Below are positions 52,102 to 64,000 of a stretch of 64,000 bases of DNA, one piece after another (the stretch's first letter is position 1; the number at the start of each line of letters is the position of its first letter). Source of the DNA: Alitta virens (lineage: Eukaryota > Annelida > Polychaeta > Phyllodocida > Nereididae). The notes beneath the pieces were generated by a model. That model worked only from the letters and a program-made list of their open reading frames with translations. It searched no databases and was not told the DNA's origin. Position numbers and translations under genes: made by a program. The stretch lies in assembly GCA_932294295.1 (NCBI GenBank), contig OW028574.1, positions 32,124,145 through 32,188,144 on the forward strand, given 5' to 3'.

Positions 52102-55100
52102 CTACACGTATTCAGCTTTGCTATTTGTGTTGTAATGTCTCTTATACCACCAACCCTTCATGGCAGAGACAAACACCCAGGATGAAATGACAGCAAGAAC
52201 CAAAAACACGACTGAGCACACCAAAAGAGCAATTTTTGTGGAACCAATCAAAGCTTTCCTGTCATCAACTGGGAATACTGCTGTAATACTTGGTTTACCA
52301 TTTGATGGGAGTGATGTAGTTTCTTGTTTATCCAAGCTATCAGTGGTTCTCCATTCAATGGTAACTTCAACTATCTGATCAATTTCTGTTACCAGTATCA
52401 TCTCATTGGGTCCACAATCATCGACTGGTTTATCTCCAATGGAGTCTTCCTCTGAGCCAGATTTTACTGTGGAGTTTTCTTGGCTACATTTCGAAGGAAT
52501 TTCTGATGTTTTGGCAAAACCAAGATCAATTTCATCCTTGCTTTCAATAGTTTCTGTTGTCAAACCATAATCACTTTTAGTAGTTTCTGTTGCCAAACCA
52601 TGATCACTTTTGGTAGTTTCTGTTGCAAAACCATGATCACTTTTAGTGGTTTCTGTTACAAAACCATGATCACTTTTAGTAGTTTCTGTTACAAAACCAT
52701 GATCGCTTTCAGTAGTTTTTGTTGCCAAACCATGATCACTTTCACTAGTTTCTTTTGCCAAACCATGATCACTTTCAGTAGTTTCATTTGTCAACCCATG
52801 AACACTTTTAGTAGTTTCTGTTGACAAACCATAATCACTTTTAGCAGTTTCTGTTGTCAAACTATGATCACTTTCACTAGTTTCTGTTGCCAAACCATGA
52901 TCACTTCCAGTAGTTTCTGTTGCAAAACCATGATCACTTTCAGTAGTTTCTGCCAAACCATGATCACTTTTAGTAGTTTCTGTTGCCAAACCATGATCAC
53001 TTTTAGTAGTTTCTGTTGACAAACCATGATCACTTTTAGCAGTTTCTGTTGTCAAACCATGATCACTTTCACTAGTTTCTTTTGCCAAACCATGATCACT
53101 TTCACTAGTTTCTTTTGCCAAACCATGATCACTTCCAGTAGTTTCTGTTGACAAACCATGATCACTTTCAGTAGTTTCTATTACAAAACCATGATCGCTT
53201 TCAGTAGTTTCTGTTACAAAACCATGATAGCTTTCAGTAGTTTCTGTTGCCAAACCATGATCACTTTCACTAGTTTCTTTTGCCAAACCATGATCACTTT
53301 TAGTAGTTTCAGTTGTCAACCCATGAACACTTTTAGTAGTTTCTGTTGTCAAACCATGATCACTTTTAGTAGTTTCTGTTGTCAAACCATGATCACTTTC
53401 AGTAGTTTCTGCCAAACCATGATCACTTTTAGTAGTTTCTGTTGTCAAACCATGATCACTTTCAGTAGTTTCTGCCAAACCATGATCACTTTTAGTAGTT
53501 TCCATTGCCAAACCATGTTCACTTTTAGTAGTTACTGTTGCCAAACCATGTTTACTTTCAGTTTCTGTTGCCAAACCATGTTCACTTTTTGTAGTTTCTG
53601 TTGCCAAACCATGTTCACGTTTAGTAGTTTCTGTTGCCAAACCATGATCACTTTTAGTAGTTTCTGTTGTCAAACCATGATCACTTTTAGTAGTTTCTGT
53701 TGTCAAACCATGATCACTTTTAGTAGTTTCTGTTGCCAAACCATGTTCACTTTCAGTAGTTTCTGTTGCCAAACCATGATCACTTTTAGTAGTTTCTGTT
53801 GCCAAACCATGTTCACTTTCAGTAGTTTCTGTTGTCAAACCATGATCACTTTTAGTAGTTTCTGTCAAACCATGATCACTTTTGGTAGTTTCAGTTGTCA
53901 ACCCATCATCACCATTAGTAGTTTCTGTTGCCAAACCCAGCTCACTTACAGTAGTTTCTGTTGCCAAACCATGTTCACTTTTAATCATTTCTGTTGCATA
54001 ACCAGGATCACTTTCAGTTGTTTCTGCTGCAAAACTTTGCTCACTTTCAGTTGTTTCTGTTACAAAACCATGTTCACTTTTAGTAGTTTCTGTTGTCAAA
54101 CCATGATCACTTTTAGTAGTTTCCATTGCCAAACCATGTTCACTTTTAGTAGTTACTGTTGCCAAACCATGTTTACTTTCAGTTTCTGTTGCCAAACCAT
54201 GTTCACTTTTTGTAGTTTCTGTTGCCAAACCATGTTCACTTTCAGTAGTTTCTGTTGTCAAACCATGATCACTTTTAGTAGTTTCTGTCAAACCATGATC
54301 ACTTTTAGTAGTTTCAGTTGTCAACCCATCATCACCATTAGTAGTTTCTGTTGCCAAACCCAGCTCACTTACAGTAGTTTCTGTTGCCAAACCATGTTCA
54401 CTTTTAATCATTTCTGTTGCATAACCAGGATCACTTTCAGTTGTTTCTGCTGCAAAACTTTGCTCACTTTCAGTTGTTTCTGTTACAAAACCATGTTCAC
54501 TTTTTGCAGTTTCTGTTGCAAAATCATGTTTACTTTTACTAGTTTCTGTTGCAAAGCCATGAATGCTTTTGGTTGTTTCTGTTGCAGATCCTTGTTCAGT
54601 TTTAGCAGTTTCTGCTCCAAAATCATGTTTACTTGCAGTAGTTTCTGTTGAATTAACACTTGATGCATTTACTGAGTCAGTTGCATTAACCAATTCAGGC
54701 TCTGCTGTGTTAGTTAGTGACTCAGCCCCACCTTGGGTTGTCCATGTCAAGAAAGTGCCAGTAAAAGGTTCTGTTGGGATGCCAGTTACATTCACCTGTG
54801 ACGTTACAGACCCATTAGCATAGATGCAGTCATCTGCAATGGAAAGAGATGAGTTCATCTCACCTGATGTGACATTGCCACACAATGATGGGTCTCTTGT
54901 AGACAATTCTGCTTTGCCCATACCATAATGGTCACTTACAGTTCTTCCTGTTGTCAACTTAGCCTCAGTGGCATTTGAGGAGGTGACACTCTTACATTCT
55001 AATAAGACTGTTTCAATCGAGGCATTTGTCCTCAGGTACTCTCTTACACGTAAACAGTCAAACATGAAGTCATTGCCTCTTAGGTCGATGAGCGATAATG

Positions 55101-57564
55101 TTTCAAACTGTATCCCTTCTTCTGTTTCTGTTGCCAAAGGTATTGGAGTAACCCTAGTTATGTTATTCCTGGCCAAGTTCAATGTAGCAATTGTAAACTT
55201 GATAGCCTCAAAAGTCTCCAGAGTTACGACACTAATATAATTATTGCTCACATTCAGATTTTCCAACGCTTCAAGTCCTTCTAATGATGTATGGCTGAGC
55301 TGGCTCAAATTATTCCAACTTAAATCCAGGTATTTCAAATTGGCCAAATTTAAAAACAATCCATCAGGAATATGGAGTAGTGTGTTATTATGCAAGTCGA
55401 GATATGTCAAATCTTCCAGCTCGGAAAATGCATAAATGGGAATTTCTGTTAGTCTGTTATTTTGCAATTCCAGATGCTCCAGATATTTCAGCTTCGCAAA
55501 AGTTTCATTCAGAATCTGAGTCAGATTGTTGTTTTGCAAATAAAGGTTCTCAACAGAAGTGAGAGTTCGAAGCATATCCAACGATTCCAGCTTAAGATGG
55601 CTAAGTGTCAGGTTTTCAATATTTGTCAGTTGAGAAAAAACGAATTCAGAAAGAGACGTTATTGGGTTGTGACTTAGGTCTAAGGAATAAAGGGAGTTTT
55701 TCAGATTTTGAAGTAATCCTTCTGGCACTGACTTAATCCGGTTATGTGACAGATCCAAAACATTTAAGTTTTGCACTGAACTGAATGTAGATGGGTGCAA
55801 TTCAGCTATTTCATTGAATGAAAAATTGGCAACATTTATGTCATTGATATCACTGAACCACTCCTCGGATAATTTGGTTAAATGAGTCATGCTCATGTCT
55901 AAGTACTTCAGGCGTTCCACATTCCTCAACAGGTCATCTGGTATACTTGACACATTCATAATCTTCAGTTTTTCCAGTATACCAGCATTGCTTTCAAATA
56001 GCCCTGGTGGTAAACTATCAATGTTTTCAATAGTAAGGCTTGAAACTACTAGTTTTCCTGTATCTTCTGGACATTCAGGTTTGAACAAATTTTCTGGTAA
56101 GGAAAGCATGGAGTCACCTTTTATAACAACAATACGCAGACTTTGTAATGGACAAAACAAAGTTTCTGGAATTTGTAAAGCCGACAAAAAATGAATTGTT
56201 AAGTTTTCCACTTGTGAACAACCTTTGAGGAAGTTATCAGGTATTTCATTGGAATCAATTTTCAGGTCCAAACTTTTAAGATTAAGTCCCAAGAATGGTT
56301 TCCCAGTAATATTCACAATATCCATCTTCAGGTGTCTTAAGTTGTCAAGGCCTGTTAAATTTACAATTGACAACCAATTTCCAGAGACATCAAGTTCTTC
56401 CAATTCTTTTGACAGCACATATGACTCAATGAAGTACAACTCATTGTCTCTGACATGGAGTTTTCTAAGTTTGTCAAAAGCTTCCAGGTCATTTAAATGT
56501 GATAATTTAATTCCATTGAAATAAGCAGTTAAGAATCTCCCTGCATCCCGAAGTACATCACTCGGAAAAGATGGCAGGTCCAAATAAGAACAGTTGACCT
56601 CTCCTACTCTACACGTGCATGGATCACACCCACTGCTATATTCAGCCCTGAAAATATATCAGCCATATTTTTAATTTTTACTTTGGCGAGGAGTAAAACC
56701 ATGCCTCTCTTATTTTACAGTGCACTAAACATACGATACTTACATAGACATGCATTAAACCATGTAAGTAAATTCAGTGTACTGTTCAGCATGTAAAGCA
56801 AGTAAATTGCTCACCATGTTCCAGAACTGTCCACACCACTTTCTTGGCAGTAAGTGGTGTGAAAAGCCCTGAGGCTAGTAAGAAGTCAATAATGAAGCAA
56901 ACACACCACCACTCATCTTACTTTAAAATGGATCTTGACATGTATATCAAACTTATATACTTATAATAAAGCAACACAATAATCTCAGCAAACACATAAA
57001 CGTGGAGGGATAGCCTTCATATTTGTATGAACCAAGTAGCTAACTGGAAAGGCTTTTTATCTTTTCCCAACCCTTGTGTCCATAAGTGAATGTTTAATAT
57101 AAACAGTAAAAACACATCATAATATTAGGCCACGTTTTATCGACGTGGATGTGTTCATTGGTCTCGTGATTATCTAGCTACTCAGATTCAAAGCAATTTT
57201 GAATTTATTATTTTGCAAGACATTGCCTACCAGGCCTGAGCATAAGCAAAAAGATGGTAACCCACACATTGTTCTCCTGAAAATGTGCCTTGGTAACCCA
57301 TGGTTGGTTACCTGAAATTTATTTTAGGTAAAATATAGGGCAAGGCGAACGAAATTGCGTTCGCAGCATTTCAGTTTAAGGTAACCTCTAGGAGAACGAA
57401 ACAATCTTTTGCCTGTTAAGTTCAGGCCTGCCTACCAAAATTCAAAAAATAAAATGCAGACATAGAACACCATCAATTTTTCCTACCTGAAAATGACCAG
57501 CGCGAGCAAGTAATATATGAACCTGAATCCTATAACAGGGTGCTTCAAGTGTGATTTTTCAGGC
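52102..57564 (-). CDS. Leucine-rich-repeat type I membrane protein with long 11-residue repeat stalk (5' exon(s) missing)
   Basis: Seen as exon 57564-57487 and exon 56647-52102, joined in frame at AG|G. The first codes a hydrophobic signal-type segment (FIYYLLALVIF); its upstream start exon was not found. Then an LRR N-cap (CDPCTCRVGEVNC), about 20 leucine-rich repeats (for example LNVLDLSHNRIKSVPEGLLQ), and a C-cap-like CLRVREYL...LLECKS. Next comes a Thr/Ser/Glu/His stalk of over 60 units of TETTKSDHGLA (54640-52540), a membrane segment (IALLVCSVVFLVLAVISSWVF) and a 22-residue tail without a TIR domain. It is probably a heavily O-glycosylated surface receptor or adhesion protein. LRR ectodomain is toll-like in layout, but no orthologue is named. 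Confidence 0.8.
52540..54640 (-). repeat. Coding minisatellite, 33-bp unit, more than 60 copies
   Basis: Each 33-bp unit codes TETTKSDHGLA-like 11 residues; a few units are 30 bp (10 residues). A block of about nine units including SEQSFA, SDPGYA and NGDDGLT occurs twice, showing higher-order duplication. The periodic lack of stops makes long antisense open frames. Confidence 0.92.
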
Positions 57565-59088
57565 CTGCAAAGAGAATAATATGAATTTTAACTGATTAGA
57601 AACAAGTAAGGGTATGAAAATGTATATAAGAAGAGCAGCCACATTGGAATCCCTCATAACTAGCACCCTTATTTAACTAAAGTCCATTAGAAAGATATTC
57701 CTGGTCCAGTAAGAGATTTTATCCAGGGCTTTTCTTTCATAATGCCTGCAAAGTCCTGCATATAGGGCGTGTAAGTTGATTTTGCTCTCGTGTGTTTGAG
57801 AGCATGAACAAACTAATTCTGGGAACCATGTCCAGAACGGCGTCATTGAAATTGCGGGGAGGGGGCTAATTTAGTGTAGATTACTGAAAATTACAGCTTG
57901 ACAACTCATGGTTTTGGTTGTCGGAGAAAGAGCAACCTTTATAAAGTAAGTTTTAAGCCCAAAATGAGAGCTTTAGGCCAGATATTGTGTTAGTAATGGA
58001 CCTGAGAAGTTAGACGAGGATTCAGCCAAATCATCTGTATGTATGTCTGATTTGGACAAATATTGGCCTGTGAGTGATAGATATCTCTTGAATATATTTT
58101 CGATACTTCTGATGACAGAACTTTACATGCTTAACTCGATTGCAAAAATACCCGACCATCAGATCTTGTCCCGTCCATTCACTTGCCTAATTCAAATATG
58201 GCGGCGTTGGGTCCCAAAAGTACGGCAAAAGCTTTTGTTGTAACTTACACGCCCATATAATGAAACGCATTATAATAATATAACAGTTTGCGGCATGTTG
58301 ACCTGTTTTATGAGACTTTGCAAGAGAATACAGTAATGATGAAGGCATTAAAAGGAATGAAGATAAAGGAGCAAGTTTAGGAGAAGAGCAAAACCTGCAG
58401 AACTGTCTAGGACTAGATGGAAGGAGAAGAAATTACACCAAAAAAGTAATAGTGGGGAAGTCACCATTCTCAATATCAGCCATCAAATATAAATTGTTAA
58501 ATGCCATAACATGATAGCCAAAGCGAGATTAATGTGAACAAGTTCGCAGCACAGTGGAAAAATAACTAGAGCCTGACGGCGCTGAATCCAGAAGGTGGTG
58601 ATATTGTACATGTAGTAGATTGGATGAGTTTTAGTGCTAGAGTACTACCAGATGGGGCTGGACATCGTTTGATCCTTAACGATTCAATAACATCACGATA
58701 AATTTGTAACAATAAACGATAATTATGAACAACGCATTTCTTACATGCACACAAAAACGACCTGACAGCTTTTGGTACAGACAAGTTGAACATGTTCATT
58801 CCAGAAATGACAGTGAGCAAATCACTGAAGTAACTTGATTTTCCATACACACTTTCAAATGCTGAAGTCTATCAATCCATAGTTACCAACATACAGAATA
58901 CAATTAAATTCAAATCACCTGAGGAATTTATATTAACTGGTTATCAAGACAGTGACTTGATTGACTTGTTAATTGCAATTTAAATTGACACCTATAAACT
59001 TCACTAAGAAGTGTCACATTACTTATAATTAAACCCTTCATTGCACTTGAATGTCCTTTAAATGATTAATGACAAAACTCCCGAGTAA
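57565..59088. other. Upstream region of the LRR gene
   Basis: No exon or promoter confidently recognised, though the LRR gene start codon exon must lie here or further right. AT-rich with scattered repeats. Confidence 0.4.
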
Positions 59089-59090
59089 TT

Positions 59091-59168
59091 ACCGGTCACT
59101 TGTCTCACTCTCTCAAAAACCGGCTGTAATAACCGGTCACTTGTCTCACTCTCTCAAAAACCGGCTGT
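59091..59168. repeat. 41-bp tandem duplication
   Basis: ACCGGTCACTTGTCTCACTC and CTCAAAAACCGGCTGTA occur twice with a 41-bp period (starts at 59091 and 59132), nearly identical, so recent. Confidence 0.75.
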
Positions 59169-62100
59169 ACAAGACTGAGAATGGCTGTTCAGCCTGAACT
59201 ACAAATTCCGCTCATTCCGCACGATCTGCAATTTATTACTTGTCACATTTTACTCGCACGTATCAGACACCCTTAGCCATTTACAATGGTTTAAACAGCT
59301 TAAAAATGCCTCTGACAGAGAAAACTAAGTTAGAATAAGTCAATAACACACTAACGTGACTTCAGAATAACTTTTCTGGCATGACAAAGCCTTGAAATGT
59401 TCAAAACATCACTCAAAAGTCAACCGCCCGTTTCTTTACCCTCTCAGACGAATATCTCGCTCAATTTTCAGTGTATTATTGATCCGACCTCACATTACGA
59501 AACCCCTGGCGGATTCAGCTAGGCCTCCTACTTTTAGGGTGTCTGGTACCAGGGTGGGAGGGGGGGGGGGGGTTTGCCAGTGAATGAAACCTTATGACTC
59601 AACTAAACGATAGACTGCCGCTCTTGTTACACAGATCACTTTTAAATGAATCAGGTAACCCTCTTAATGACGTTGGCCATTACATATGAATGATGAACCT
59701 GCTTCTCTTCCTTCTCCTTCGTAATTAAAGCTTATGAGCTGTTCGATTTGATCAGATAAATAATTTTAATTCATGCGTAATATATTAAAAAAAAGGTGAG
59801 ATTCTTCACCTATCTGAATGTTTTGGCTTATCATAAAAAGCACACGAAACACTTGGCCTGGCATTATGCAAGAGCGCTGTAACTGGGACATTTACATCCA
59901 AGAAGTAACCAAGTGCTGTGTTGTTCATGTATGACTGAAAAAGGCCAAAACCAATATCATACAATTTGCATGACAGTTTTGCCGATATATCCATGTTAAA
60001 GTTAGGGTTGAGATTTCAAGGTGTATATTGCTGACATGAGCACATGGCAAAATATGGCAATGTACTTCTGGTTACAATACATAAAACATGTGCAAACAAA
60101 CATGACCTGCAAATAACCATTGTGCATCATAATATGATGAAAATATGGTCTAAGTTTTTAGCCCATTATGGCAACCATATACCATATAAGTTTCAGAACC
60201 TTTTAGGGCATATTCTATCTGGTATCACCCTGTAGAGCATGTAAACCAAATTTGGTGAAGATCTGACTTAGGGTAATTACCCCAAGGCAACCATGAAAGT
60301 TCTACAAGTGAAGAATCCCAACCCTAAATAACATCCCTATACTATGTTCTTCACTCATAGAAGTAACCATGCTCTCACCAAAATATCATACCTGTGGTGT
60401 TTACCAAGGTTGTACATTGTATACTGTTTTTTGCACCTATGACAATTTACTGTTATTCACACCTTGGAACACTTCCATTTCCTGTGTTCAGTTAAACTTC
60501 ATCCAACTGCAAGATTTGAATAGAAAGGAGCCAAAAAAGGTTAGTTAATTGGAAAATCAGAATGTTATTAATTCATTACACTTTTAACGTGTAGCATATA
60601 TGTTCCCATATGAATCTCACTATTTCTATGTACATTAATTGCAGTGTCACGTACACGTACAAGTCCAAGCACAAGTCTATGTATTGATATTGTGAGCATG
60701 AAATGAACATTAAATGGAATGAAATGGAATATGAAGATATGACACATGAATAAATATTCATTGTTCAGTGAACACATAATTGGCCTCCCAATTCTCTGAA
60801 TCAACTCTATGCATGACTAACATGAACCCTAACAGTGCCAAACGGTTATAATACCCCCAAAGAATTTCTTCCATACAAGACCTCAAAAAGGTGCTTAACC
60901 GACAACAACGCTAAGTTCAGCAGTGGGGAAGTCTAACCCAAAGTTGTCTGATAAGGTGTTTTACACTCTTGATTAATGCTCTATGGGGTGACACTAGGGG
61001 TCCAGCCTAACATTTCCTGGCGGTGTATTTTGGCCACCATTGAGCATTTGGAAATAATCAAGATGGCTGCCAAAAATGAATTTTCAGTTTGAGATGACCC
61101 AGCCCATCAAGGCACATAACGTACCCTCTACATCCTAGAGTTTTGAGATGGACCTTATTGGCCAGTGGGACAAATGATTGACTGGACCAATGACTATGCC
61201 TATGGCCAGTATGGGGCCTGTTCCACGTCCAAGCTGGACAACAGAAGAGTAGGACTTGGATGCAAATGAAGCAGATGAACCGGTGGTGAAAAAATACCAG
61301 ATGTACGGGCCTACTCCCGTGCAAAAAGGGAAAAATTGGAGAAATATCAGGATAGGATGGGAGAGAAATTTTGAGGAAATATCAACCAAAAATGGAGAGA
61401 TTTCTGATGGCTATGAAGTGAATGGCCAAAACAGACTGCTTTAAGCACAAGCTTGTATTTGTCCCGATTTCTCCAAATTAGCTCGCTAAATGCTTCATAA
61501 CTGTATTGATGTACATTTGTGTAATATAGATTTATATACTACCAAATTGTACATAAGAATACCAAATTGTACACATGACCATCTTCCCAACGCAAGGCCT
61601 CATCCTCTGCAGGGCTCTGTGCGGCATTGCGAAATATCTCTAAAAATAGACACATTCCATAAGCTTAGCTATGCGAAGATGGCCGGCTTACTTTAGGAAG
61701 ATGACATGACTAACAGTCTATTTGTTTCGCAGCCGATGTCATTTAATTGTCTGTTTTTGGTCAGGCAGCATCAGCAGCCTACCTCTGTTCATAGATACAT
61801 TCAATCTTTAATGGGGAAATTGAGTATTTGCATACCAATCGCTTCACATGAGCAATGGTGGGGCCCATGGGTCGACTGGAAAATGTATACGCAGCATTTA
61901 ATCGAGCCTTTATCAAACTTGGAGATCATCCAGCGAAAGACCTTATGAAAAAATTATTTGATAAGCTTTTTTTTTTTAAGTATACATCTAAAGCAGAAAA
62001 GTGGCAGGGACTTGAATTTTATTCTAAGGCTCAAAAAAGCGAAGTTGATTCTTGTCTGCAAAAAATAAAAAAAATTTACAAACACAGTTGAACATCACAG

Positions 62101-62800
62101 CACTATCTACAAGTCAACATGGCAAAACGATGGTCTGAGTGTCAGTATAGTTAACTGTAAATGTAAGGTGTGTATATATGCAGGCATCTCCCTGATTAAC
62201 GTGTTTCGCATTTAGTAAATATTGTTGAAAATTGTGTGTACCCTAGTGGTGTCAATTAAATCACAAAAAGACACTATATTGTCAAGAAAAGGCTCCGCTC
62301 ACTGAGCGATATTACTGTACTATAGCGTTGGCACTAAAGCATGAATAACCTTGGTTTAACGGAAGAGAATTCAACAATTTTCACACGGAAAAAGCTTAGT
62401 GTCCCAGAATCATTTCTAGAACAACACAGTCTTTAGCTAGCCAATTCTTGTCTGCTTAACTCTGACAACAGCCACACCTACAACACGACAAAAATGCCCA
62501 AACTGCTCGAAAATGTCCGAACGGAACCAGAAAGTCTTTGAATTAAGAGTCCTACTCGGCTCCGTCATCATTTGACGATCGTCTGCTCGGTCGACAAGTC
62601 AGCGTCCATTATCAACTAATTCTGAAGAATTATGGCAAACTAAGCTGAAATATGTATAGAAACAACCTGAATTGAGCTGTTGAGCCAGTTTTAGCCCAGA
62701 AATCAAGAACTTTTAGTGAATTTGCAAGTTTTGACCGCCAGAAGCATATTTCACTTACCCAAGATGACACCCAACTGTCATAAATGACTCATAATAAGAC
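59169..62800. other. Intergenic DNA, no gene supported
   Basis: Only short frames below 90 codons with no recognised domain. A G-run at 59561-59572 and a short Lys-rich frame at 61855-62091 were examined and not accepted. Confidence 0.4.
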
Positions 62801-62815
62801 TTATTCACTTTCCTT

Positions 62816-63036
62816 GGTGTCATAAAAGGACAGTAGTTTCAAAAATGGGACACTGGGGACATAATAGGACAGTGGTAGCATATAAGACCACAGTGGCGTA
62901 TGAAGACAGTGGTGTCCTAATAGGACTGTGAAGCGTAATAGGACCTTGGAGGCGATATGAGACCACAAATATACAGGTCCTTGGTGGTATAACATGACTG
63001 TGGTAGCATAATAAGACCCTGGAGGCATATTATGAC

Positions 63037-63075
<39 letters not shown>
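62816..63075. repeat. Degenerate minisatellite (~25-30 bp unit) and TA microsatellite
   Basis: Units like GACAGTGGTAGCATAATAGG repeat with variation over 62816-63030, followed by a TA run at 63043-63076. Confidence 0.6.
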
Positions 63076-63079
<4 letters not shown>

Positions 63080-63591
63080 TTATTGACATTTTCAATATCA
63101 TCATCGATACATGTCACAATGTTATGAAGAGTAAATATATAACTAGATTTCTGTAACTATAAAACAATTACTAGGCTTCACCTATTGCACTTGTGGCGCA
63201 ATAGTTATATTAATGTAATTTCAGTTAAATCTGAAATAAAAATTCATCAAATGATATCTGATCCAGGGTGAGGGTGATGATACCTGGGAGATACAGCCTC
63301 CTGCCATTGTGATAACCTATTTATCCCATGACTCCTTTTTGTAACTATAAATTGAAATTTACTTGATAAGGTTCACCCATCATAACAGGAGCTTATGCAT
63401 ATCTTCTCCACTTCAACCAACTACGCTTGATACTTTACATGATGAATGCACACTACTACAGGAATTACCCCATGAAATTTTATAAATTTCGGATAGCCAG
63501 TACTGAAGTTATGGCTGTCTTGAGCACCTGATAAAACTCTAAAAGTCAGCTCAAAACTGCAACTGAGTCTATTTTTAGCACAGCAAGCTTA

Positions 63592-63611
63592 TGACGTCAT
63601 TGATGACGTCA
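63592..63611. promoter_or_regulatory. Pair of perfect CRE palindromes
   Basis: TGACGTCA at 63592-63599 and 63604-63611, 12 bp apart start to start. Single copies also occur at 2798-2805 and 48541-48548. No adjacent gene start is visible. Confidence 0.35.
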
Positions 63612-64000
63612 CAAAAACGTCACAATTCAAGTTCATGAAAAGCAACTGTTGGAGCTAAAATGCCAATTTTTGGTTTTTAAAACCTTTTGGATACCCTTGG
63701 GATGCATTTTTGGGAATATTTGCAAGTATGATGACTTTTTACTGATCAGAAGTGCGGGCAAAAACACATACTCTGTCTGAATGGCAATTGATAGGCTTCA
63801 GTGGTAACTTTGTTTTTGATCAACATTGACAGCAAGTGGCAGTTTTGAGATCTCCTGCCCAACATTTTAAGGTATTGGTACTCTCAGAAATGTTCTGCAT
63901 TTATTGAATAAGGACAGAAAAATCATTTGCATCCATTTTATAGGTCTGGAAACTTTGGTATATTAATCTATGTAGAAAATGGCATTTGAACTGATGACGT

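Noticed and set aside
52540..54640. CRISPR-like regular repeats
   Set aside because: Units are contiguous 33-bp coding repeats without unique spacers, in a eukaryotic gene.
53158..54651. 497-codon open frame on the plus strand (MITFSSFCCQT repeats)
   Set aside because: Antisense shadow of the 33-bp coding repeat; a stop-free frame arises by periodicity, and the minus-strand frame continues into recognisable LRR and membrane segments.
60044..60235. 63-codon plus-strand frame
   Set aside because: Short, no family, in AT-rich intergenic DNA.
61855..62091. Small Lys-rich frame (MVGPMGRLENVYAAF)
   Set aside because: No domain, no splice or promoter context; could be a repeat fragment.

Overview
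This window is animal (metazoan) nuclear DNA. Its genes have many GT-AG introns, the flanking host gene is a multi-exon BAZ1A/ACF1 chromatin-remodelling gene, and the intergenic and intronic DNA is AT-rich and packed with class I and II transposons. The transposon mix (Polinton/Maverick, PIF/Harbinger, DIRS-like, hAT) and intron sizes suggest an invertebrate, possibly marine, but I cannot name the species.

Layout. (1) 97-18343, minus strand: 16 coding exons of BAZ1A, running from the WAC domain at the start codon through the DDT and WHIM/WSD regions; PHD finger and bromodomain exons would lie beyond the left edge. All exon phases join without a break (about 1,080 codons). Its introns hold a DIRS-like retrotransposon derivative (9631-12783) with a nested 143-bp element, a pair of nested hAT elements (15999-17157 containing 16087-16477), and several hairpin-type repeats. 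(2) About 19.9-25.3 kb, resuming at 48.23 kb: a decayed PIF/Harbinger transposon with a Myb/SANT-like gene (plus) and a DDE transposase (minus) in convergent orientation. (3) 25348-48226: a 22,879-bp Polinton/Maverick inserted in the Harbinger right subterminal region, with a 6-bp target duplication (CACTCC) and inverted terminal repeats of 155 bp (4 mismatches), weakly alignable to about 222 bp. It carries protein-primed-type DNA polymerase B, retroviral-type integrase, packaging ATPase, adenovirus-type protease, double-jelly-roll major capsid protein, minor (penton) capsid protein and several accessory genes. (4) 48.5-64 kb: repeats, then a minus-strand leucine-rich-repeat membrane protein gene (52102-57564 seen) with more than 60 copies of an 11-residue Ser/Thr/Glu/His repeat.

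How the Polinton works together: polymerase, integrase, ATPase, protease and the two capsid proteins form the usual replication, integration and virion-assembly set. The assembly genes form one compact minus-strand block (32953-39264) and the polymerase runs away from it on the plus strand. The main surprises are: a polymerase gene that is spliced (five coding exons, frame-perfect, 1,870 aa) with a splice acceptor directly before its start codon; a matching TATA promoter and splice donor 8 kb upstream, so that the capsid block may lie inside the polymerase 5' intron; an apparently paralogous pair of inward-facing genes at the two ends; a decayed tandem copy of the protease 3' end; a protease with His where the family has its catalytic-site Gln; and a membrane protein with an LRRNT-like cysteine cluster. 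All core Polinton frames are open, while the Harbinger host element is dead, which gives the order of insertion.
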